Part shown: positions 11,801-23,273 of the stretch, piece by piece
Layout: the number at the start of each line of letters is the position of its first letter
How positions within the stretch are numbered: the first letter of the stretch is position 1
Source: Ulva prolifera
Lineage: Eukaryota > Chlorophyta > Ulvophyceae > Ulvales > Ulvaceae
DNA: 64,000 nucleotides
Direction of reading: 5' to 3'
Assembly: GCA_023078555.1 (NCBI GenBank)
Contig: CM041204.1
Span: 2,448,430-2,512,429, forward strand
Translations under genes and position numbers: made by a program
Notes under the pieces: model-generated
The model's database searches: none
What the model saw: only the letters and a program-made list of their open reading frames with translations
What the model was told of the DNA's origin: nothing

Positions 11801-13235
11801 TAGTGCACCTGGTGGGGAGGGGGGAGTGGGTATAAGGTGTGCTGGTGCTGTGTGCGGAGAAGGCTGTGTGGAAACATGCAGTGTTGCTGCTCTGCCTCAG
11901 CGCAGCAGGTGGGGAGGGGGGAGTGGGCGTGGGGTGTGCTGGTGCTGTGTGCGGAGAAGGCTGTGTGGAAACATTCAGTGTTGCTGCTCTGCCTCAGCGC
12001 AGCAGGTGGGGAGGGGGGAGTGGGCGTGGGGTGTGCTGGTGCTGTGTGCGGAGAAGGCTGTGTGGAAACATGCAGTGTTGCTGCTCTGCCTCAGCGCAGC
12101 AGGTGGGGAGGGGGGAGTGGGCGTGGGGTGTGCTGGTGCTGTGTGCGGAGAAGGCTGTGTGGAAACATTCAGTGTTGCTGCTCTGCCTCAGCGCAGCAGG
12201 TGGGGAGGGGGGAGTGGGCGTGGGGTGTGCTGGTGCTGTGTGCGGAGAAGGCTGTGTGGAAACATGCAGTGTTGCTGCTCTGCCTCAGCGCAGCAGGTGG
12301 GGAGGGGGGAGTGGGCGTGGGGTGTGCTGGTGCTGTGTGCGGAGAAGGCTGCGTGGAAACATGCAGTGTTGCTGCTCTGCCTCAGCGCAGCAGGTGGAGA
12401 GGGGGGAGTGGGCGTGGGGTGTGCTGGTGCTGTGTGCGGAGAAGGCTGTGTGGAAACATGCAGTGTTGCTGCTCTGCCTCGGCGCAGCAGGTGGGGAGGG
12501 GGGAGTGGGTATAAGGTGTGCTGGTGCTGTGTGCGGAGAAGGCTGCGTGGAAACATGCAGTGTTGCTGCTCTGCCTCAGCGCAGCAGGTGGAGAGGGGGG
12601 AGTGGGCGTGGGGTGTGCTGGTGCTGTGTGCGGAGAAGGCTGCGTGGAAACATGCAGTGTTGCTGCTCTGCCTCAGCGCAGCAGGTGGAGAGGGGGGAGT
12701 GGGCGTGGGGTGTGCTGGTGCTGTGTGCGGAGAAGGCTGTGTGGAAACATGCAGTGTTGCTGCTCTGCCTCGGCGCAGCAGGTGGGGAGGGGGGAGTGGG
12801 TATAAGGTGTGCTGGTGCTGTGTGCGGAGAAGGCTGCGTGGAAACATGCAGTGTTGCTGCTCTGCCTCGGCGCAGCAGGTGGGGAGGGGGGAGTGGGTAT
12901 AAGGTGTGCTGGTGCTGTGTGCGGAGAAGGCTGCGTGGAAACATGCAGTGTTGCTGCTCTGCCTCAGCGCAGCAGGTGGGGAAGGGGGAGTGGGCGTGGG
13001 GTGTGCTGGTGCTGTGTGCGGAGAAGGCTGTGTGGAAACATTCAGTGTTGCTGCTCTGCCTCAGCGCAGCAGGTGGGGAGGGGGGAGTGGGCGTGGGGTG
13101 TGCTGGTGCTGTGTGCGGAGAAGGCTGTGTGAAATCATGCAGTGTTGCTGCCCTGCCTCAGCGCACCGGGAGGGGAAGGGGGAGTGGGCGTGGGGTGCGC
13201 TGGTGCTGTGTGCAGAGCAGGCTGTGTGCGAGCAT
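11800..13235. repeat. 97-bp minisatellite, about 15 units
   Basis: The unit starts near GTGGGGAGGGGGGAGTGGG and ends near CTCAGCGCAGCAG. The period is exactly 97 bp: equivalent positions recur at 11839, 12518, 12809 and 12906. Units differ at a few fixed sites: a TATAAGG versus CGTGGGG variant, GCTGTGTGG versus GCTGCGTGG, AACATGCAG versus AACATTCAG, and CTCAGCGC versus CTCGGCGC. The last one to two units (from about 13130) are degenerate. Because 97 is not a multiple of 3, each frame cycles through all three readings, so long ORFs on both strands are a by-product of the repeat. Confidence 0.95.
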
Positions 13236-15660
13236 TGGCGTTGCTCCTCCACATCAGTCCTGTTGTCATCGTTCGGGGGGCTGCTGTGGGGTGCGGTGCT
13301 GCTGTGTGTAAGCAGGCATTGTTTCAAGCATGCCTGAGAGGCGTCGTTGCATTGTTCCACCGGCGAGGCTGTCAGTGACGATTAATGACTTTGCAGGCCA
13401 GCAGAAGATCAGGCAGGCCATCTGCAGTGCACTGCAAGTGCTGTTCATGGCGGAATTTACCTTGGTAGCTACTGAAACGCTGGTTCCGCTGTGCATGGCC
13501 AGGGTAAGTTGAACACAGGCTCGCCGACACTGGGCGTACACGAAGCAGGTATCTGATATTGAAGTGTTTTCCGATGTTTCAGGGCGATTTCCTCAGCGTG
13601 CTGTTGCCAGCTTGGGCAGGTCCCAGCACAACTTTGCTGAGGTCTTCGGCACAGGCACGTCAAAGCCTGCCGTGACACAGCCGAGATGCACCCCCATTGA
13701 CCCTTGAGATACCTATAATAACTAGCAGTGGGCCCGTTGACGACTATGCTACGCACTAGTCGACAGCGTCCTGTATTAGTGCAAATCTGAAGCAAACCCG
13801 ATCTTAAACAAGTGAGCCTGACGTGGGCCACGTCTTCTCGCGGATGTGTCATACAAATCAAGATTGTCTCCGTAATCCTCTCTACTGACGTGCAGAGCTA
13901 GCATGATCAACCATGTACTGCAAGCGAGCAGCTTGCGGGCTGATCAGCATCCGTCAGAATACGGACCAGGCTGTGATCGCACGCGCGCCCACAGCAAGAG
14001 CAAATGCAGCCACTTAAACACGAAGAAATATTTCGTCCCGCTACGTGTGTTCGACGTCGCTAGGCTGAATACGCCGTGGAATCGTCGATCTGCCGTTAGC
14101 ACTACTAGACACACTGCTCGCGGACTGCAGTCGGCGCCTTCTGAGCGTCCTATTGTAATACCTTTTCCGCCTGCGTCCACAGGGAAAGTCTTTGATCAAC
14201 GATCGTAATCGGCATGTGCTTCTCACACTGCCTTTACACGGGAAGGGCGTAGCATGTGCAGCTGACACCGTTCTGGCATGCAGTCAGATGTTCCGCGCTG
14301 ACTTCTATGCAGTCGTATGCAGGCATATGGATTTTTGTGTTTATGTAATCAGCAACGTTTGACATCCATGTCTGAAATCATGCGGTGGTGGGGCTGCCTG
14401 TGCGCTGCTACTGACGACGGCGCGCCACGCTGCAGATGAACCTGGAAACGGCTGGGCCATGCCTCTGCGCCATGTAGCAGATACATAAATTATCTCGGTA
14501 TGCTTGTCTTGCGATCCTGCGACTTATGTGTGTTGAATCCATTCGACGGCCGCCAGGTAGTGCAGCAACGAATTGCCCCCGCACGTAGCACCCAGCTCGA
14601 ACGCGCATACAACCAGGCCACGTAGACCCGTTTGTGTGATATGGGAGAATGTCCGGGGGATGGATTAGTTAGGGAGATAGGCTGATCATGCAGCAACTGA
14701 TGTTGACCTTCATGTTTTATTCTGGCTGCATTTCTTAGACAATGCACTGCTTCTGAAGAAAGGACATGGCATTGCATCCAGCTGTGTTGTGGAGGCAGCC
14801 AGCAGTGGCTGCGTGGCAGGTGCCTGCGGGGCAGTGCTACTGCTTGCATTTGATGAAGGACAACCGCGGCCCTGTATGACACATGCATGGATGGGAGATA
14901 GAGAACATATATGTTCCCCACTTCCCGGCCATGCATGCTTCTCTTTCTTTTCCTGCGTTTTTTGGGCAATTGGCCTGATTTGTCGTGCGGCTGCTTCCAC
15001 ACGAGCTGGAGGTGCTGCGGAGGTGCGTTTGCGTGCCTCTGCATGCATTGCCCACATTTGCGGGCGGCGTGATGTGCCTTATCTCGTTATCTTATCTCGT
15101 GTCGGTTTTTCTGGGTTCTGGACTTTTCTTCCAGTCTCAGTCAGTCTCGCTCTAGAGGACTGAATATTAGGGAATTTGCGAGCTGGTTCGGTGTTGGTTG
15201 CTTGACTCACGTAGGCGTCTGATGAGGCCCTTTGGCAAGGCCGAAACATGTTATGCCGGTCCGTGATGTTCATGTAATACAGCATCAACCAGTGAACTTT
15301 CTACCTCAGTTAGTACATGCATGGGCCCATCTTCTGCCGTGTTTGCCCACGGCCAGATCGCCTTCCTCACGATCTATCATCATTGCCTCGCCTGAAACAT
15401 GGGATCCTGTGCATGTCATAGGACACTGTACATCTATGGGAAGGCGCTTGCAGCATCTGTCGTGATGCCTGCATGCGCAGTCCCCCTTTTTTTTTGCTTG
15501 TACTGTACTTTGTTTGTGAATTATATACATGTTGTGTACTGCTGTAGAACAGATGTATTGCTAATCCCCAATGGTAGAATGGTCTGTTGGTGTTGCTATG
15601 GTATCCTGGTGCTGTATAACTTTTATCTATGTGCACCAATCGCGATCACTCCTCCTTAGG
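13236..15660. other. Intergenic stretch, no gene recognised
   Basis: Only short overlapping ORFs on both strands are present and none has recognisable domains. A poly-T run occurs at about 15486-15495. I see no convincing repeat, RNA gene or LRR relic here. Confidence 0.5.
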
Positions 15661-15875
15661 ACGTCCTCAATTGGGCTGGGAGCCGGTTAAGATGGTGTCT
15701 GTCAGCACTCCCTAAAACACCTTCTGTGCAAGGTTGATTCAAAGATATATCCCGACCTACCACTCCTTATGACAATGAGCGCTCGAGGGGAAGTCAGATC
15801 CAATACGGAGGTCCCTAGGTAGGGGACTTGATAGGGGTTGAGTAAGGAGCGTTCAATCCTACTAGTGCATGCGCC
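15660..15875. other. Sequence of different origin supplying the end of paralogue 1
   Basis: Paralogue 1 stops matching its siblings at about 15875; the sequence beyond, to about 15660, reads through to a stop at 15702 but has no counterpart in the other copies. Its source is not recognised. Confidence 0.4.
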
Positions 15876-17959
15876 ATGCAGCTGCTGCGACTCAGAGGCC
15901 GCCACGAGAGCCTCATGTACACGGTAACCACTCACCACAAGCCGCGTGAGGCGGCGCAAAGGCAGCAGGGCCGGCACGAGGAGTGCGTCCAGGTGTCCGC
16001 AGAAAGGCAGGTCGCAGCCATCCAAGTGCAGGGCGCGCAGCTGCGTCATCTGTGACAGCGCCTCAAGATCCTCCGCGTTCTGCACAAGACTGTATCCTTC
16101 CAGCCGCAGGGCGGTCAAGCAGGTGAGTGCGAGAAGGGCGGGTAGCGCCGGCCCGGGCTGGTCTTCATCGCCAGTCACGGAGAGATCCAGGCACTGCAGC
16201 GCACGCAGCTGCAGACGGCTGAGGTGGCCAAGCACCTCTGGCCAAAAAGACTCCATTCCATCCGAGTAGCAGTCACACTTGACTGTCAGCCGCTGCAGCG
16301 AAGGCATGAAGAATGCAAGCGGGGCCGTAGCCTGGTGGAGGGTCCGCAGGTCCACGGTGATGTTGACATCGGAGACGCCACCCAGCGCGTCGAGGGCGCC
16401 CGTATTGCTGAGCTCCCTGCAGAGCGCACGGCTCACCCAGGTCTCGCACATGCTAGTGATGTGCATGCTGCGCAGCTGCGTGAATGCGCTCAGGCATCCC
16501 GCGACGCTGTCACTGTCAGCAGTGTGCGTCGACCCCACTGAGGCTGGCTGATTCAAAACGAGATCTGTGATGGGAGAAGCGTGGAGGCTGTGGAGGAGGC
16601 GGATTGCGACGGTCCAGTCATCTCCCCTGAGCACAAGATGGCGCAGCTGTTGCAGGTAAATGGTGGCGCCATCGGGAAGGAGTTTGTTCTGATCTGAAGG
16701 GGGCAGCTCCCCGGAGATGAGCCGGAGGCGGAGGGTAAGGGAGGTGAGGCCGGGAGCTGAGGAGAGGAGGGTGGCGAGGCCAGGTCGTAACTGTAATGAA
16801 GAGTAACGCGAGTCAGGGTCACGCTGCCGCTTCAGCGAAGGCAGCTGGGAAGTCACGTCGAGAGAGAGATGGAGACAGCTGAGGTGAGGCAGGCTGCTGA
16901 AGGTTGACTGGAGGTTAGGTATGGCGCCTGCAGGGAAGTGTGTGTGTGGGCCGCCAAGGTGCAGTGAGTGGAGGGAGGAGAGGCTGGCGATGGCTGGGAG
17001 GAGCAATTCGGCTGTTTCAGGGCAGGCAAACATGTCGAGGGTGAGGGTGGAGAGCATGGAGTGGTGTCGCAGTGCTGTGGCAAGGTGCGTTGCTGTCCGT
17101 CGGGAGGGCGTCTTTGTGAAGGAGCCTGCGGGGTTGTGACAGATCTTGAGTGAAGCAACGGATGGAGGAGAAGCTGGAAGAGTAGCAAGTGCACAGAGGA
17201 ATGGCAACGGGTCACGGGATTTCTTGAACTGTGCCTTGAGAGTTCGGTGTGGGGTCTGAATGGCTGCATGGACGATTGTTTTGTGGAGGCTCTGTGGCAG
17301 CCATGCAAGCAAGGCATTCACACAAGTTAAGTCTTGAGATGCGGCCGCTGACAGAACTTCTTGCTGAATGTGATGTGGCAGTGCAGAAAGCGCCAACGGT
17401 TCTGCGGTTCCACTGCCATGGGTGTTGTATAAGCTACCTCCGCTGTCCAAGGCTTCCGCACAGAGCACACTGTCAGGCTTTCTGACAGCTGTAGACCGCA
17501 GAGACCTTGCTGCGAGATGCACCCACTCGTCCAGAAAGAGGTCGCCAACAACATCTGCCACCTGCACCATCTGACAGCCTTCACCAACACGTCCTGTTCC
17601 ATGTGCAGGCAGGAGGAGGCATGAGAAGAGAGACTGCTTCGACGTAGTGTAGCACCTCGCCTGCCCAACAGTCTTGAAAGCAAACATACCTTGAGAATGG
17701 TGCAGAGCGTCGTAAACGGCATGTGTTTCCTGTCCTCCTTGCTAGCTGCGTAAGCTGTAACCCATGCCCTGAACTCTGGGACAGCTATCGCTTCGGGCAG
17801 CCTCGCGTCACCGCCCGCCTCGGCGATGCAAGACAAGACGCTACTCCTAGACACAGTCTTCGCATCTACAACGTCGTGAAACATCAATTCGCCAGGTGAG
17901 ATTGCCACGTGCGCTGTTTGCGTCAAGTGCACAGGACGTGGACTTTCGGAGTGTTGCAT
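15702..17959 (-). CDS. SKP1-like/F-box-like/LRR protein, paralogue 1
   Basis: Exon 1 is 17959-17690 and exon 2 is 17561-15702, separated by a 128-bp phase-0 intron (GTATGT donor at 17689; acceptor GTGCAG). The predicted protein is about 709 aa. I chose the ATG at 17959 (MQHSES...) because it aligns with the starts of the other paralogues; an in-frame ATG lies 24 nt further out. Residues about 9-120 match the SKP1/POZ layout: a VHLTQTA strand, SRSSVLSCIAEAGGDA, LPEAxxVPEFRAW, then, across the intron, VADVVGDLFLDEWVHLAA. An F-box-like LPHHIQQEVLSAA follows, then LRRs with LxxLxxLxL spacing. The C-terminal 50-60 residues (after QQLHGA, about 15875) do not match any sibling, so the end appears to have been replaced. 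Probable role: substrate-recruiting subunit of a cullin-RING ligase (inferred). Confidence 0.7.
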
Positions 17960-18560
17960 CGCTGGACTCATCGAGCCTGGCACTACGTTTAGCTACGAGG
18001 AACGAAACTTTGCTGCGATTTGTGTCAAGTTGTCAAAGGAGAAGAACACGCAGGCTGCATGGCGCAAAAGGTGTCAGTCGCTTCGGGATACACACTGACC
18101 CTGCAGTGACCTCGATACTTTATGTTCTGTCTAATGACATACCTCAGCACCACTGCGCCCTCATGCCCGGGTGATGCAGATTATATGACGCTCGGGATCA
18201 ACGACTTGACTCTACAGAGAAACTTGAGAGATTCCTGTGGCCACGAACACCACCGGTACGTTGGACGTCGGCAGCATTGTGAGAGATTCCCAACGTGTCC
18301 AGACATTGCTGATGAATACCAAGCACACGCAGATATGAGCATACGCATGCTGCGTTCCGTTTCATCGGCTGCATCATATTCTACTTTGGCAGTCTAGCCT
18401 GCGTACAGCCTTGGAGAGACTTCTTGGAGGCGTACACCATATATACCATGCGGGAGGTACATGTGCGACCAGAAGTAGCCTACTCGGCGCCCAAGATAGA
18501 GGTCGAAGTGGTGGGCAGGCCAGCAATATGTGGCTACGAGGACTGGACATTCACAAAACA
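17960..18560. promoter_or_regulatory. Upstream region of paralogue 1 with shared promoter box
   Basis: The box ACCCTGCAGTGACCTCG at 18098-18114 recurs upstream of paralogues 2 and 3. A weaker match to the second shared box (GCAGGTTGGCAGACA) lies near 18050 (CGCAGGCTGCATGG). No gene is seen between here and the LINE-C copies. Confidence 0.45.
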
Positions 18561-18578
18561 GCTGTATGTATGTATGTA

Positions 18579-19749
18579 GTTACAAAGGACAGAGGCCGGG
18601 AAGCGAGCCGTTGCCAGGAATACACACGCAAATCCACTCACGCAGTCATGGCACTAGGCCGGGCACGAGCACGTACCACAGCTCGGCCGGTGATGCCAGC
18701 CAAAGATTGAAGCCCCGCACGGAGCACAAGAGCATTCCCCTTGCACAACGCCACACTCAACCGGCGCAGAGCATTCGTCACAAACAAAGCACGGTTCACC
18801 TTGCCACACCGAGACGCAACCTCCGCCAGCCGATTCAAGTGATTCATGGCAGGCCGTCCCAACCGACCATGCGTCTCATGCGACAACGGCACAAAACTAT
18901 ACGCATCAGGGTCGTACAAACGATAAGCAGTGCGTTTCTGCACGTCCCGCGCCTCCGCAGCACCCCCGTCCTCGCGGGCCGCACGGCCGCAATAGGAACC
19001 GGCACAGGGGTTCACAACCGACACATCTCCTATGCACAAAGGGTCACCCGGCGGCATAAACATGATGTCCCCCAGTTTCTCGTGGGCCACTGCCCTGAAC
19101 ACCTGATCCAGCGCCGTTGCCTGCGCGGCAGCGGCCTGCTCCCCAGGCCCCGCCGGATCCTGACCACCCGGCGCCGCCGCCGCCGCCGCCAGGGCCGCAG
19201 CCCGCGCTGCGTCTGGCGTGTGGCGCCCCATCTGGGCGCTGTGTCCAGCATCGGCGTCGGCGGCCGGAGCAGGCGTAGGTGCCGGCGCCTCGTCCGCGCG
19301 CGCGGTTGGCGGCGGCGGCGGGGCTGCAGGCATCGGCGCCGCGGGCAAGGCTGCCCCACGCGAAGGGCCCGCGACCTGGGTGGCGGGCTGGGGCGGAGCA
19401 GGGGGGGGCGAGCCCAACGGGCTAGCATGGATCTGCCTCGATGCGGCCGCGAGCCGCGCGCGGACGAACGGCGCTGTGCGCGGGATGCGGGTGGATGCCA
19501 CACACGCGTGGGACCCGATCTCGCGCCATTGTTTTTCAACGATATTGTGGCGCGAAGTCCAGGTCCCCGCATTGTGCGTGCAATTCATCGCGTGGTCGAG
19601 ATCATGCGGCTGTATGAGAGTGCCACATTCGCAGCGCGAGCCGACCGCATTGGGAGGGGCTGGGGACATGCCCAGGAGATACCTGATGCACAGCATGAAC
19701 TCAATGTCAGTCATGCGCAGCGCCTGGGAGAGCGGCAGGGTGCTCAACC
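18579..19749 (-). mobile_element. LINE family C, 5'-truncated copy 1
   Basis: The minus-strand ORF 18638-19828 is the C-terminal part of an R2/NeSL-type LINE protein. It has a zinc knuckle CECG...DHAMNC followed by RHN, a long Pro/Ala-rich linker, and a restriction-like endonuclease stretch (LGDIMFMPPGDPLCIGDV, then SFVPLSHETHGRLG). The 3' end reads TGTCCTTTGTAAC and abuts a (TGTA)n microsatellite at about 18563-18578; a second (TGTA)n lies at the 5' break (19750-19764), so the insertion went into that microsatellite. The reverse-transcriptase part is missing. Confidence 0.8.
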
Positions 19750-19764
19750 TGTATGTATGTATGT

Positions 19765-19943
19765 AGTTACAAAGGACAGAGGCCGGGAAGCGAGCCGTTG
19801 CCAGGAATACACACGCAAATCCACTCACGCAGTCATGGCACTAGGCCGGGCACGAGCACGTACCACAGCTCGGCCGGTGACGCCAGCCAAAGATCGAAGC
19901 CCCGCACGGAGCACAAGAGCATTCCCCTTGCACAACGCCACAC
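19765..19943 (-). mobile_element. LINE family C, 5'-truncated copy 2
   Basis: This nearly identical duplicate of the last 178 bp of copy 1 differs at only about two positions over the overlap. It is bounded on both sides by TGTATGTATGTA runs. The two copies stand head to tail in one microsatellite and must be recent. Confidence 0.85.
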
Positions 19944-19968
19944 TGTATGTATGTATGCATGATTACAT

Positions 19969-20015
19969 AGCCGTATCCATTTGGACATTGACAACTCCGA
20001 AATCCGGGACCGAAA
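19969..20015 (-). repeat. SINE fragment
   Basis: AGCCGTATCC...GGACATTGACAACTCCGAA matches the 3' part of the tRNA-related SINE found whole at about 20508-20757. Confidence 0.6.
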
Positions 20016-20507
20016 GAGGCATCCAAGCAACATGCTGCCGCAAACTCTGACTTGCGCCACAGAATGCAACAACACGAGCCAATTCACCGAGAGGGGACGG
20101 GCGATTTGCAACACCCGACACCCCAGCATCACCACCAACACCATCAACACCGACAATAAGCACAACCGCTACATCAGACCACGAAACACCAGAGGCACTG
20201 TCATGCTGTTGAAACTGCATAGCCTCTACCCGCGTCTGTGAATGGCATGAGCAGCATGCTGCGATCAGCTGATCAGAAAAGGAATTGGTATATCTTCTGT
20301 TGTGGAATATGCTACTCAGATTTCATGTGCTGCTTGGATTCCGATGGCAACACCCGTTGTATGATATCAACATGCACTGACGCAGTGGATCAGCGCAAGT
20401 GCACATGGGTCCTGCATCAGCGGCAGTGTGCAAACACGTCCTGACGCTCCTGACACTGATCTGTGCATTCATGGTGACAGGGAAAATAGCCTACATAGAT
20501 GGTCAGA
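20016..20507. other. Intergenic, nothing recognised
   Basis: This stretch lies between the SINE fragment and the longer SINE copy. Only short ORFs are present, with no similarity to other parts of the window that I can see. Confidence 0.4.
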
Positions 20508-20757
20508 GTAAAGTAAAGTAAATCTAAATTTACTGAGCCGTATCCTATTGGACATTGACAACTCCGAATTAACGGGACCACATATGCCGAAGGGGTAAAC
20601 CACCTGGAAACCCCCCTCAGACGACCGTACGCAACTCACAGGGCCTCCTCCTGTGCTAAGCGAGGTGGTCACGTACGGCCGTTTCGATTCCCCAAAGCGC
20701 ACGCAGAATCGAACCCACGACCTCCTGAAACGAGAGTTGCAATGCCGGTACATATAT
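20508..20757 (-). repeat. tRNA-related SINE, longest copy
   Basis: Read on the minus strand, it has a perfect RNA polymerase III B box, GGGTTCGATTC (20706-20716), preceded by tRNA-like sequence. It then has a unique body containing GGTTTCCAGGTGGTTTACC, and ends with (TTTAC)n. A convincing A box was not found. Shorter copies occur at 50526-50608, 36043-36180, 51576-51630 and 21854-21970. Confidence 0.7.
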
Positions 20758-20886
20758 CCCCCAGAGCACTTTCAGCACTGCAGGTGCACACCAGTAGCGT
20801 AACTGTCACATGTATGTTTCTGTGACATGTGGCTGCAACCAAAGAACTCGCTCATACACTACCTGCACTGCAGCTCAAGCTCGTGA

Positions 20887-21056
20887 GTGTATTTGCAAAG
20901 GACAGAGGCAGGGCATGCAGCCGGTGCTCGGAGTCCACTCTCAAACCCACTCACTCATCCATGGCACAAGGCCTGGATCGAGCTCGCACCACAGCCCTAC
21001 GCGTAAATCTGCCGAAGATTGCAGTCCCGCACATAAGCACAAAAGCAATCGTGAAG
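20887..21056 (-). mobile_element. LINE family C, old 3' fragment
   Basis: TTGCAAAGGACAGAGGCAGG and the following coding remnant (RRAVVRARSRPCAM) match the 3' end of LINE C at 18579-18720, but with many differences, so this is an older insertion. Confidence 0.65.
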
Positions 21057-21164
21057 GTATGTGTGCATGTTTCTGGACCTGTGGATTCATTTGCAATCAT
21101 GCAAAACGCGCTTCCATGTGTCATTCTCACTGCAGACGTAAGAATTGAACGCAATATGAACAAG

Positions 21165-21839
21165 CTACGAATACATGAAAGGGAAGTCCCCGTACACCTC
21201 CACCTCAACTCCGGCTGCGGCGGCAACGTCCCACAGGCTCCCCGGCTCGTCATCGCTGCCCTCCGCCCCTGCACACCCGAGATTGCTGCCCTCCCCTGCC
21301 ACCCCTGTTGGGTCCACCGCATCCCTTAAACTGCTGCCATGCTCAAACAACTCAAGCTGCTGCAGGGCCGGCAGGCGAAACATGGCCCGCACCAGCGCCC
21401 GCAGTTCCAACCTGGGCCACGAAGCGTCAAGCGACACGCCGAGGCGCCTCAGCTCAGGCCACGCGCCACGCAGCTGCTCCGCTCGACCGGCCACATGCAC
21501 GCCCCGGCCGTTCGCCACAAGCTGCGTAAGGCGCCGTAGCTGCAGCAAGGCCGGCAGCAGGCGCGTCTGCAGCTCCGCAGGCAGAGTGAACTGATCAAGG
21601 CAGAGGTTGCGCAGCTGCGTCGTCCGTGATATCGACTCGAGATCTGCGGACGTACGCATCATGTTGTAACGCCGCAGCCGCAGGGCAGACATGCAGGTCA
21701 GCAGGCGCAGCGCGGATAGCTCCGGGCCGGCATCATTTCCTCCTGTGATGCACAGATGGAGGTACTGCAGAGCCACCTGTGGCCACCACCGCACATGCTT
21801 GCACGTCATCCCCCCAGCTTCCGCACAGCTTGTACACAC
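21165..21839 (-). pseudogene. LRR paralogue relic, C-terminal half only
   Basis: An open 225-codon segment matches the C-terminal LRR half of paralogues 2 and 3: LSALRLLTCMSALRLRRYN, TTQLRNLCLDQFTLPAELQ, ALLQLRRLTQLVANGRGVHV and a terminal SLWDVAAAAGVEVEVYGDF. No SKP1-like exon or F-box-like part is found upstream, where a SINE (21854-21970) and unrelated sequence lie. It is best read as a gene fragment left by an unequal exchange or deletion. Confidence 0.7.
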
Positions 21840-21853
21840 AGAGATGCGGCTTC

Positions 21854-21970
21854 CATGTGACGTAAAGTCAATCCTAACCTTCGGAGCCGTATCCTATTGC
21901 ATTGCACATTCCACATCGAATGGTCATGCCATGGACATTGACAATGCCGAATTAACGGCCCGCATGTGCC
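21854..21970 (-). repeat. SINE copy with an empty counterpart site
   Basis: GAGCCGTATCC...GACATTGACAATGCCGAATTAACGG marks the SINE. The flanks GGCTTCC and GTGTGGTGAAGGCGC are directly joined at 26289/26290 in the duplicated unit, so this copy inserted after the duplication or was lost precisely from the other unit. Confidence 0.7.
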
Positions 21971-23270
21971 GTGTGGTGAAGGCGCGCCACTCACAGGGCA
22001 GAGGGATCAGCACGCCGGCGGGGAAGGGGGGGGCCGCTCACTTTCATCATGGGTGAAGGGTCCCTGTGGCCGCCGCCGGGACTGCAGCCCGGAGACAGCG
22101 TCCGGGTGTGTGGGCGCACCCGGTCGAGCGCGTACCAGACCTCCAGATCCATAGCCACATCACACGCATGGATGTAGACGGCCGGGACATGCGCAGCCGC
22201 AAACGCGGGGAGTGTACGTGCACGCACATGCATGGAGCCACCGGGCGGGGCGCCATGGACCACCCCGGGGCGGCCGTGCCTTCCCTGCCAGGAATTACCG
22301 TGGCGGCACTGACCTCACTGTTACTGAGCATTGCACAGCCATGCGGCTGACCCATCAGGTTGCTCGCACACAGTCTCCGCAAGCTTGAGCGCGTGGACAT
22401 GCATGTCACGTAATCTAGAAAATCAATACGCATGCGCGCCTTCGATCCAGCACTGCTGATAGAAGACTGAAAAGAGCACATCAGCACCGACACGCTGCCA
22501 CAGGCGCCTGTGCTAGACGCCAGACTCACAGGCGGGCCAGATCAGGGCTGTAGTATATGTGGAGTGAACGCCCGCCGGTGGTGGACAGTCACGGATGCAG
22601 GACACTGAGACTGCTCGGTTCAGCTGTGAAATTGGCTTCCAGAAAATGCAAACGGCACGATGTCTTGCTTAGGTGCGGATGGGGGAGTCTCTCAGTGCAG
22701 GCGCAGCATGTGATCAACATGTGCAACCTCAATCAGCATCATGTGGATCTGTGTTACAAGGACAGATTTACGGAGGCAGGGAGCACCTCAAGGACAAGGT
22801 GCAAGGACAGGCACATCAACGTCATCATCAGTGGACGTGCAGACACGGTGCAGACACGTCCACCGCAACCGCGCAGAGCAGGGCCGCCACACGCTGCTGC
22901 AGAGGATCCATGCTGGTGGCATGGGCGCTGGCTGCGGTGTTCTGCCCATGATGCCGCTCTGGCTTCTGCCTTATTAAAGACTGAAGTGACAGTTAAGAGG
23001 TGACAGCACAGCAGGCAAGCCGAGCTAGTTACCGCCGCTGTGAAGGTGGGCGTTCGGTCAAGGGCAACACCAGCAACGCTAGAGCACAGAAATTTCATGA
23101 ATGTGTCGCTGCATCGGAGGGACCTGCTCGGCTCATGCCTGTATATGCCTGTGTATGATTCATGGCCTGTGCGTTGTCGATTTTCTTGCATGATTCCATA
23201 AACCACAGACCACACACGATTCTGCAGATCTGGATCTAGATCGAGCACACCAGCCAGCCAGCCAGCCACG
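21971..23270. repeat. Duplicated intergenic block, copy 1
   Basis: This block matches 26290-27850 in order through many scattered similar stretches. Examples are GTGTGGTGAAGGCGC, GGCTGTAGT.TATGTGGAG, ACAGGACACTGA, GTGATCAACATGTG and GTGTTACAAGGAC. It contains an old LINE-B 3' end (minus strand, from about 22754) present in both units. A (CAGC)n run lies at about 23253-23268. No gene is recognised. Confidence 0.65.
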
Positions 23271-23273
23271 CTA

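Noticed and set aside
11800-13235. Possible CRISPR array
   Set aside because: The repeats are directly adjacent 97-bp units without unique spacers, and the genome is eukaryotic.
11778-13337. Long cysteine- and glycine-rich ORFs (up to 490 codons) on both strands
   Set aside because: They are produced by the 97-bp minisatellite, whose period is not a multiple of three; translations in all frames repeat the same motifs.
18530-20050. 506-codon plus-strand ORF
   Set aside because: It is antisense to LINE C and spans two separate insertions.
20640-20757. Possible tRNA gene
   Set aside because: There is a good B box but no cloverleaf acceptor stem or clear A box; it belongs to the SINE.
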